Assembly: GCA_018814245.1 (NCBI GenBank)
Contig: JAHIZN010000023.1
Span: 1-11,028, forward strand
DNA from: a bacterium
GTDB taxonomy: Bacteria; UBA9089; CG2-30-40-21
Direction: 5' to 3'
DNA: 11,028 bases
Below the pieces are notes generated by a model. That model saw only the letters and a list, made by a program, of their open reading frames with translations. It was not told the origin of the DNA and did no database searches. Position numbers and translations under genes: made by a program. Of the stretch, positions 1 to 5,234 are shown piece after piece. Position 1 is the stretch's first letter, and every line of letters starts with the position of its first letter.

Positions 1-67
1 ATATCTTAGGGAGAATAATTCAACGATAATAAGGTAAAGATGAGCTTGATGAGGGTTCATCTTAAGA

Positions 68-101
68 ATTTACACCCTTTGTGGTTCTTTCTCTTCTCGT
101 T
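68..101 (+). repeat. Dispersed repeat, copy A
   Basis: Bases 68-91 are identical to 1899-1922, and bases 92-101 (TCTTCTCGTT) are identical to 1942-1951. Copy A therefore matches the copy at 1899-1951 apart from a 19-base segment that A lacks. A third, inverted copy lies at 1162-1189. The origin is unknown, and it codes for nothing evident. Confidence 0.75.
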
Positions 102-188
102 AATCTGTCGTAGCATTGATGCCCAAATCATGAGTTTTCACGCAGTCTGCCCGTGGTTGCCCTCTGCCCATGTGATTGCCACATATCA

Positions 189-214
189 GGGCAGGCACAG
201 GGGCCTGCCCCTAC
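189..214 (-). repeat. REP-like G+C-rich palindrome, copy 1
   Basis: A 7-bp stem, GGCAGGC (190-196) with GCCTGCC (203-209), closes a 6-base loop. The reverse complement of 190-214 matches 8004-8028 at 24 of 25 positions, so the two copies are inverted relative to each other. It is much richer in G+C than the surrounding DNA. It looks like a dispersed intergenic REP-type unit; I see no transposase here. Confidence 0.75.
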
Positions 215-276
215 GGCAGAAACAAATTCGACCTATGCGGTTGTTGCATTAAGCCACAGGAATATAGCAATAAAAA

Positions 277-331
277 GTAGTCGCAACCTGTTAGGTTGCG
301 TTATTATACGCAGGCTGAAGCCTGAGACTAC
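277..331. repeat. Two-hairpin element with inverted terminal arms
   Basis: Terminal arms GTAGTC (277-282) and GACTAC (326-331) are perfect inverted repeats. Inside are two hairpins: CGCAACCT/AGGTTGCG at 282-289 and 293-300 with a 3-base loop, and CAGGCT/AGCCTG at 311-316 and 319-324. Together they could fold into a three-way or cruciform structure of about 55 bp. It has no coding potential and resembles a REP or MITE-like unit. A similar tandem-hairpin layout appears at 8110-8144. Confidence 0.6.
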
Positions 332-481
332 CAAAAGCACCAATGATTTTGATGTAATTATCCGCAACCGCACAGCTCAAACCATTTAGCTTAGTCAATT
401 AAGGGGGTGATGAGAGAATAAGATTGTGAGAACGCAAGGTCGAAAGTGACCTCAAATTTTTAAGTTAAGGAGGAAAAAATT

Positions 482-955
482 ATGTCATTACCAGCCTATA
501 TGGATTTAGGAGGGGACATCCCGGGTTCTGTTCAGGTTAAGGGAAGAGAGAATCAAGTAGAGGTGTTAGAGTTTAACCATCGTGTGTATATGCCTTCAGA
601 CATAAAGGACGGTACGGCTGCAGGCACAAGAAAGCATGAGTCACTTATTGTTTCTAAAAATTTTGATAAGGCTACCCCCAAATTGTATCAATATCTTTGC
701 AACGGCAAAAAAATTCCACAGGTATTGATTCATTGGTATATGATAGATGCTAGTGGGCAGGAAACAGAATACTTTACCCATAAATTAGAGAATGCACGAA
801 TAGTTGCTATCAAACCATGGATGCCTGATGTAGACAATAAAGAAAAGGAAACATACAAGCATAGGGAAGATATTGAATTCCGATATGAAAAGATTACATG
901 GACATATTTGGATGGTAATGTCGAATTTAGTGATTCATGGCTTGAAGGAAGATAA
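482..955 (+). CDS. hcp: Hcp (TssD), T6SS inner-tube protein
   Basis: This 157-residue protein is a normal-length Hcp. Hexameric Hcp rings stack into the tube propelled by the sheath, and can also chaperone small effectors. Recognisable features are the N-terminal AYMDLGGDIPGS, then GTAAGTRKHESLIVSKNFDK (about 44-63), the region PKLYQYLCNGKKI, and the C-terminal stretch FRYEKITWTYLDG, all typical of the family beta barrel. It has no signal peptide, as expected for a T6SS-exported protein. A near-perfect ribosome binding site, AAGGAGG at 467-473, sits 8 bases before the ATG and fixes the start. The gene is followed at once by a strong terminator, so hcp can be made as its own abundant transcript. 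The next T6SS gene, tssE, is about 1 kb away beyond a toxin-antitoxin pair. Confidence 0.97.
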   Translation: MSLPAYMDLGGDIPGSVQVKGRENQVEVLEFNHRVYMPSDIKDGTAAGTRKHESLIVSKNFDKATPKLYQYLCNGKKIPQVLIHWYMIDASGQETEYFTHKLENARIVAIKPWMPDVDNKEKETYKHREDIEFRYEKITWTYLDGNVEFSDSWLEGR

Positions 956-970
956 GGATAAGTAGCAGAT

Positions 971-1015
971 AATGCGAAGTGTAGGGTGAAATCCTGCACT
1001 TCGCATTTTATTTTT
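971..1015 (+). terminator. Strong rho-independent terminator after hcp
   Basis: AATGCGAAGTG (971-981) pairs perfectly with CACTTCGCATT (997-1007). The stem extends inward through a T-G wobble and three more pairs (982-985 with 993-996), leaving a 7-base loop. A T-rich tract, TTTTATTTTT, covers 1006-1015. The structure starts 15 bases after the hcp stop. It should end most hcp transcripts, so tssE-tssH probably need a separate promoter or partial read-through. Confidence 0.9.
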
Positions 1016-1161
1016 ATGGTTGAATAATCAAACAGTCCTAAATCGTTGACTCACAAAGAAAGATAAAAATCTATCTCAAGCTGGTAACTGCTCAATATCC
1101 TGTGGCAATTCGCAAGAGGTTGAAAGCAACAATAACTATTCAGGCAGAAAGAATACAGATA

Positions 1162-1189
1162 CAGGGAAAGAACCGCAAAGTGTGTAAAT
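1162..1189 (-). repeat. Dispersed repeat, copy C (inverted)
   Basis: The reverse complement matches 1899-1926 at 26 of 28 positions, and matches copy A at 68-91 nearly as well. It lies about 100 bases upstream of brnT. With the copy at 1899 it forms a pair of inverted repeats around the toxin-antitoxin genes. The surrounding gap (1016-1289) holds no other feature I can support. Confidence 0.75.
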
Positions 1190-1289
1190 TCTAAGAAATA
1201 AACCATTATCGGGCTCTTCTCATTTGTGGTTACCTTGTTAGCCTTACAAAGAATCGACAAGCTGGCAAAAAACCGAGAAAGGGGTACAG

Positions 1290-1574
1290 ATGGGCATTCG
1301 TTTTGAGTGGGATGCAGCAAAAGCAGAAATCAACATCAAAAAACACTGTGTTAGTTTTGACGAGGCAAGTACAGTTTTTCAAGACCCATTGGCATGTATT
1401 TTCGATGACACAGAGCATTCTGTTGAAGAATTTCGAGAGATTATTATTGGTCATTCAGTCATGGGACATTTGCTGGTAGTTTCATTCACCGAGAGAATCA
1501 CAGACTTGGTTCGCATCATCAGTGCTCGTCCTACAACTAAAGCTGAGAGGAGAGATTATGAAGAAAACCATTAA
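1290..1574 (+). CDS. brnT: BrnT-family toxin (DUF497 ribonuclease)
   Basis: The 94-residue length is right for BrnT, the RelE-fold ribonuclease toxin of type II BrnT/BrnA systems, which cleaves RNA and slows growth when free of antitoxin. The family signature is clear at the N-terminus: FEWDAAKAEINIKKHCVSF (residues 5-23), where most members read FEWDxxKxxxNxxKHGVxF. At the C-terminus are RIISAR (75-80) and a basic tail, KAERRDYEE. A purine-rich site, AAAGGGG at 1278-1284, precedes the ATG. Its end overlaps the antitoxin start by 17 bases, the usual toxin-first order of this family. It looks intact. Its setting between hcp and tssE is unusual; I infer an independent maintenance module rather than a secretion component. 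Confidence 0.93.
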   Translation: MGIRFEWDAAKAEINIKKHCVSFDEASTVFQDPLACIFDDTEHSVEEFREIIIGHSVMGHLLVVSFTERITDLVRIISARPTTKAERRDYEENH

Positions 1575-1824
1575 TCATAATTCAACTACTACGGTTGATG
1601 ACGATTTGCGTTCAGAGTACTGCTTTGATTATAGTAAAGCCAAACCAAATCGTTTTGCTAAAAAGGCAGTGGAGGAACAGGTTGTTGTAGTTCTGGACGA
1701 GGATATCTCAAGGATTTTTCGTACACCTGAATCTGTTAGATCTGTGCTCAGAGCACTTATTGCCACGATGCCAGTAAGTCCACAGCAGAAAATGCGGATG
1801 AAGAGCATTTCACATCTCCCGTAA
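1558..1824 (+). CDS. brnA: BrnA-family antitoxin
   Basis: This 88-residue protein follows and overlaps brnT. BrnA antitoxins bind and neutralise BrnT and, through a ribbon-helix-helix DNA-binding region, repress their own operon. Visible here are the acidic and tyrosine-containing segment DDDLRSEYCFDYSKAKPNRF (residues 15-34), a likely toxin-contacting region, then the strand VVVVLDEDISRIF and the helix pair TPESVRSVLRALIATM, which fit the ribbon-helix-helix part. I place the start at the ATG at 1558, with GAGAGGAGAG at 1545-1554 just upstream. An in-frame ATG at 1522 would add 12 residues but lies deep inside brnT. The short C-terminal tail, QQKMRMKSISHLP, is not diagnostic. The call rests on both sequence and linkage to brnT. 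Confidence 0.88.
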   Translation: MKKTINHNSTTTVDDDLRSEYCFDYSKAKPNRFAKKAVEEQVVVVLDEDISRIFRTPESVRSVLRALIATMPVSPQQKMRMKSISHLP

Positions 1825-1898
1825 TTTACTACACATCCATTTTGGTTTCGGCTTGTCCGAGTTAGGGGGATAATGTAGAAAAAGGAGACACCACCGAT

Positions 1899-1951
1899 AT
1901 TTACACCCTTTGTGGTTCTTTCCCTGCCAGAGGTGCTCTCCTCTTCTCGTT
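1899..1951 (+). repeat. Dispersed repeat, copy B
   Basis: This is the longest of three copies. It is in direct orientation with copy A (68-101), which lacks 19 bases corresponding to 1923-1941, and inverted relative to copy C (1162-1189). An 11-bp motif nearby, GGCTAACAAGG (1964-1974), also has a perfect inverted partner at 1233-1243. The repeats therefore form a composite border on each side of the toxin-antitoxin pair. The DNA between brnA and this repeat can also fold: CTACA (1829-1833) pairs with TGTAG (1874-1878) around a small TCGG/CCGA hairpin. Confidence 0.7.
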
Positions 1952-2003
1952 GCACTTGCTACTGGCTAACAAGGCTGAAATGAGAATAGCACCCTGATTT
2001 ATC

Positions 2004-2010
2004 AAGGTGA
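2004..2010 (+). promoter_or_regulatory. Ribosome binding site favouring the tssE ATG at 2016
   Basis: AAGGTGA matches the 3' part of the AAGGAGGTGA consensus and ends 5 bases before ATG 2016. It overlaps the alternative GTG start at 2007, which makes that start unlikely. A second candidate site, AGAGGA at 2033-2038, serves the in-frame ATG at 2046. Confidence 0.5.
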
Positions 2011-2015
2011 ATTTG

Positions 2016-2432
2016 ATGATTTATCATGATGAAGAGGATTCCCAGATGAACAAGGGTGGATTTTTTGAACGAATAATGTTGGACAGAGGGGATAGTATAG
2101 ATATTATTCAATCAATCCAGAAACATCTTGTTTTATTATTAAATACCAGGGATGGTTCTGTGTCTCATCTATCAAATTATGGATTGCCTGACCTTTCTGT
2201 TGTATACAATGCTTACCCTGATTCAATTGAACTTCTTCGTCGTTCAATAAAGACTACCATTGAAAAATATGAGCCGAGATTGCGAAATGTCAGGGTCGAT
2301 CTTCAAGATGCTGATTCAATGGTTTTTGAGGCTACCTTCAAAATTTCTGCTGAGCTTCAGGTGGAAGGAGAGAAGGGTAATATCCAGTTTTTGTCAACCA
2401 TCTCAAATACAGGCAAAACCAGCGTTGAGTAA
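2016..2432 (+). CDS. tssE: TssE, T6SS baseplate protein (gp25-like)
   Basis: A protein of about 138 residues in the GpW/Gp25 family, homologous to the T4 phage baseplate wedge protein gp25. In the T6SS it joins TssF, TssG and TssK in the baseplate and helps start sheath polymerisation. Family marks are GGFFERI near the N-terminus (usually SLLDRL), LLLNTRDGSVSHLSNYGLPDL, and the conserved EPRL core motif within YEPRLRNVRV. The start is uncertain. ATG 2016 has the better ribosome binding site, ATG 2046 (128 residues) is also plausible, and GTG 2007 would give 141 residues. All three keep the conserved core. It begins about 190 bases after the toxin-antitoxin pair and is followed by a 127-base gap before tssF, which is loose spacing for baseplate genes. 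Confidence 0.92.
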   Translation: MIYHDEEDSQMNKGGFFERIMLDRGDSIDIIQSIQKHLVLLLNTRDGSVSHLSNYGLPDLSVVYNAYPDSIELLRRSIKTTIEKYEPRLRNVRVDLQDADSMVFEATFKISAELQVEGEKGNIQFLSTISNTGKTSVE

Positions 2433-2445
2433 TTGATAAGCGTTC

Positions 2446-2483
2446 AGCAATCAGCCTTCAGCTTTTGCTTTCTGCTGATAGCT
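2446..2483. repeat. Imperfect palindrome between tssE and tssF
   Basis: AGCAATCAGC (2446-2455) pairs with GCTGATAGCT (2474-2483) with one mismatch around an 18-base loop made of CTT and TTC-like repeats. The 127-base gap it occupies contains no gene. The repetitive TCAGC/GCTGA wording suggests a dispersed intergenic repeat rather than a terminator, since no T tract follows. Confidence 0.4.
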
Positions 2484-2559
2484 ACACTTACTATTGTTGC
2501 ACAAAATGTCCTGCCACTATTTCAGGTAATTATGCACAGAATTGCTGGGGGTGTAATAG

Positions 2560-4269
2560 ATGACCACTATAAGTGAATACTATGAGGAGGAATATCGGTA
2601 TTTACTTGAAGGTGGGAAGGAGTTTGCCAGATTTCATCCAGAACAGGCAAAATACCTTAACCTTGACGACCCGCGGGCAAGAGATCCTCATGTGGAACGG
2701 TTGCTGGAGTCTTTTGCATTTCTTGCCGGGCGTATTCATAAAAGATTAGATGATGAATTCCCTGAGATTACCCACGCACTGTTGTCACTTATTTATTCCC
2801 ATTATCTCTGTCCGATTCCATCAATATCAATCCTTGAATTTATTCCAATTAAAGGCAGAATAAGTGAATCTAATACCATTCGTCGTGGAGTAATGGTAGA
2901 TTCTGAGCCTGTTGAGGGTATACAGTGTAGATTCCAGACATGTTATAATGTTAAGCTCTACCCTGTATCACTCATTTCTGCCTCTATCCTGCATAGTGGA
3001 GGGGATAATTCCATATCCTTAAGGTTTGTCATAGAAGAAGGGATACAGATTACAGATATGGGTCTTGATAAAATAAGACTCTACCTTTGTGGAGAAAGGG
3101 CTGAGACTTATGCACTCTATCGGCTTTTAAGCAGCCAGGTAGAGGAAATACTCCTTCATGGGGATAATGATCAAACATCTAAGGCTAAGATAAAAATGGT
3201 AGGCTTTGATGAGGATGAGTCTGTGCTTTTGTATCCTGAGTATTCATTTATAGGATACAGGCTGTTAGAGGAATATTTTGTGTTTCCTGAGAAGTTCTTT
3301 TTCGTTGATATTTACAATCTGGAGGCACTATCATTGATTAATACAGCCTCATCCTTTGAGATAGAGATAAGATTAAATAGTAAGGTTCCTGCAGGACTGA
3401 GGGTTTCTGCAGAGAATTTCAGGCTTTATTGTACCCCTGTGATAAATGTTTTTCCCAAAGATGCAGAGCCAATACAATTAGATCACTCAAAATCTAAGTA
3501 TCGGGTACTTGCTGATCATCTGAATCCTCAAAACTTTGAGATTTATTCTGTAACCTCTGTAGAAGGGATTGCCATTGATACGGGTCAGAGGCGCGAATAC
3601 AAACCATTTTATTCATTTCAGCATGAGGAAGGGGAAGATAATGAAAATTATTATCACCTTACTCGGGAAGTATCACCATGGGATGGATGGGATACATGTA
3701 TCTCATTCCCGCCATCGCTTTCAAACAGTAATATATCATTAGAACTTTTATGTACCAATGGAAATCTTGCCAAAAAGGTTGGTATTGGAGATATTTGCCG
3801 ACCTACACAAGACATACCGGGATTTGTCAGGTTTTCAAATATAACACAGCCGACCCCTTCACTACGGCCTAAATTAGGAAAAGGGCTTGAATGGAAATTT
3901 ATCTCACATTTATCCTTAAATTTTGTTTCCATAACAAGTGTTAAGACATTGCGAAAGCTTCTTGAAATATATAATATGGGTAATACAGAGGCAAATCAAC
4001 GCAAGATTGCCGGCATAACCAATGTAAGTGTTGCTTCGGAGCAGATATTGGTTTATGGGGCACCAGTAAAAGGTATGCACATTTCTATCACATTGGACGA
4101 AAAACACTTTGAGGATGAAGGAGATGTTCGGCTTTTTGCTTGTACACTTAATGAGTTTGTATCATTATATTCATCTATTAATTCCTTTACACGATTGACT
4201 GTAAAATGTACGGGAATGGAGGAAAGTCTTAAATGGCCACCAGTAGTGGGCAAGCAGAGCACCATGTAA
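2560..4269 (+). CDS. tssF: TssF, T6SS baseplate protein (VasA/ImpG family)
   Basis: At 569 residues it is full length, slightly short of the usual 580-620. TssF dimers with one TssG form the wedge of the T6SS baseplate around the VgrG spike. The N-terminus is classic: YYEEEYRYLLEGGKEFA (from residue 7), then DPHVERLLESFAFLAGRI (about 42-59) and ALLSLIYSHYLCPIPS. Further on are EYFVFPEKFFFVDI (about 238-251) and the C-terminal LYSSINSFTRL followed by WPP near the end. The start ATG has GGGGGTG at 2547-2553, 6 bases upstream. The last 37 bases overlap the start of tssG, implying coupled translation and co-assembly. No frameshift or internal stop is seen. Confidence 0.96.
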   Translation: MTTISEYYEEEYRYLLEGGKEFARFHPEQAKYLNLDDPRARDPHVERLLESFAFLAGRIHKRLDDEFPEITHALLSLIYSHYLCPIPSISILEFIPIKGRISESNTIRRGVMVDSEPVEGIQCRFQTCYNVKLYPVSLISASILHSGGDNSISLRFVIEEGIQITDMGLDKIRLYLCGERAETYALYRLLSSQVEEILLHGDNDQTSKAKIKMVGFDEDESVLLYPEYSFIGYRLLEEYFVFPEKFFFVDIYNLEALSLINTASSFEIEIRLNSKVPAGLRVSAENFRLYCTPVINVFPKDAEPIQLDHSKSKYRVLADHLNPQNFEIYSVTSVEGIAIDTGQRREYKPFYSFQHEEGEDNENYYHLTREVSPWDGWDTCISFPPSLSNSNISLELLCTNGNLAKKVGIGDICRPTQDIPGFVRFSNITQPTPSLRPKLGKGLEWKFISHLSLNFVSITSVKTLRKLLEIYNMGNTEANQRKIAGITNVSVASEQILVYGAPVKGMHISITLDEKHFEDEGDVRLFACTLNEFVSLYSSINSFTRLTVKCTGMEESLKWPPVVGKQSTM

Positions 4270-5234
4270 AAGATAGGCTGTTGAACCAAGGGTATAAGTT
4301 TGATTTTTTTCAGGCAACATTATTGTTGGAAAAGCTGGAAGATATTTCGACAGGGGTGAATGAAACAGGACAACTTTCTGCAAAACAGATAAGATTTCAG
4401 CCGGATATATCCCTCGGATTCCCATCATCGGCTATAAAAAGGATCGAAATGGACAGCGAGATGTACCGGATAATTGTCACCTTTATGGGGCTTTATGGTA
4501 CGGTTGCTCCAACACCGGTATACTTTACTGAATTAGTTTCTTCCTCTTCTTCCTCTGATATAAAAAGAAGTTCATTAAAGGATTTCCTTGATATATTTAA
4601 TCACAGGCTGATATCCCTTTATTATCGGGCATGGAAAAAATATCGGTATTATCTTACCTTTCAGTCTAATGGCAATGATCCTATTTCAGAGCATCTACTA
4701 TCACTATTTGGTATGGATATGGATGTGTCTATTCAGGCTGCGGGATTGCCAATAGTACAACTTATCAAATATGCCGGCATACTCAGTATGCGAGTTCGTT
4801 CTACATCAGGGTTGCGTACCCTTGTTTCTGACTTTTTCGGAGGAATAACGGTAAGGATAGATGAGTTTTTGCCTCAATGGGTGAGCATATCAGAGGATTA
4901 TCAAAACAAGTTGGGGATGAAAAATAGCAGGTTAGGAATAGATTTTTCACTCGGCAATCAGGTGCTTGACCGTTCAGGAAGGTTTCGAGTTATTATAGGT
5001 CCTATTTCTCTGGCAAGATATGAAAGCTTTCTTCCGGACACTGAGCAGTTTAAGACCTTGCAGTGGTTAATAACTATGTATGTTTCGTATCGATTAGAGT
5101 TTGAGGTAAAGTTTATTATCAAGGGTGAGGAGATACCGCAGCTTGAGATTTCCTCCCAGGGTACAAGCCGATTAGGGTATACAACATGGGTGTTATCATC
5201 CATGGCAGATAAAGACAAGGAGGTCAGATTATGA
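4233..5234 (+). CDS. tssG: TssG, T6SS baseplate protein (VasB/ImpH family)
   Basis: At 333 residues it is normal length. TssG bridges two TssF copies in the baseplate wedge and contacts TssK and TssE. Family motifs seen are YKFDFFQATLLLEKL (residues 21-35), IRFQPDISLGFPSS, the strongly conserved TFMGLYGTVAPTPVYFTELV (about 83-102), and LKDFLDIFNHRLISLYYRAW, the last typical of the family's central helix. The start ATG follows GGAGG at 4218-4222 with a 10-base spacer, inside the tail of tssF. The stop overlaps the clpV start in an ATGA arrangement. With tssF and clpV it forms a tight three-gene block that is very probably one transcript. Confidence 0.96.
   Translation: MATSSGQAEHHVKDRLLNQGYKFDFFQATLLLEKLEDISTGVNETGQLSAKQIRFQPDISLGFPSSAIKRIEMDSEMYRIIVTFMGLYGTVAPTPVYFTELVSSSSSSDIKRSSLKDFLDIFNHRLISLYYRAWKKYRYYLTFQSNGNDPISEHLLSLFGMDMDVSIQAAGLPIVQLIKYAGILSMRVRSTSGLRTLVSDFFGGITVRIDEFLPQWVSISEDYQNKLGMKNSRLGIDFSLGNQVLDRSGRFRVIIGPISLARYESFLPDTEQFKTLQWLITMYVSYRLEFEVKFIIKGEEIPQLEISSQGTSRLGYTTWVLSSMADKDKEVRL

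Larger units (their letters stand above)
1..481. other. Gene-free, repeat-bearing region upstream of hcp
   Basis: No credible coding region is visible. Short open frames here (for example 40-252 and 153-389) run straight through palindromic repeats, lack convincing ribosome binding sites and resemble no family I know. The stretch holds a repeat copy at 68-101, a G+C-rich palindrome at 189-214, a two-hairpin element at 277-331, and a small inverted repeat AGGTC/GACCT at 437-441 and 448-452 just ahead of the hcp ribosome binding site. The hcp promoter must lie here or further upstream, but I could not pick a convincing -35/-10 or sigma-54 pair. Confidence 0.6.

Noticed and set aside
37..63. Inverted repeat AAGATGA/TCATCTT as a terminator of an upstream gene
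   Set aside because: It has a 7-bp stem with a 13-base loop and no T tract, and no gene end is visible before it.
40..389. Two overlapping open frames of 70 and 78 codons upstream of hcp
   Set aside because: They run through the palindromic repeats at 189-214 and 277-331, overlap each other in different frames, lack good ribosome binding sites and resemble no protein family.
1046..1074. Promoter with TTGACT at 1046 upstream of brnT
   Set aside because: No acceptable -10 box lies 16-18 bases downstream; ATCTAT and TCTATC match poorly.
1051..1454. Minus-strand open frames across the brnT region
   Set aside because: They are antisense to a clear BrnT gene or cross repeat DNA, and their translations are cysteine- and phenylalanine-rich with no recognisable domain.
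1233..1974. Integron cassette borders (attC-like) around brnTA, from GTTAGCC at 1237-1243 and GGCTAAC at 1964-1970
   Set aside because: Neither fits the GTTRRRY / RYYYAAC consensus, no closing site follows the downstream motif, and no integrase is in the window.
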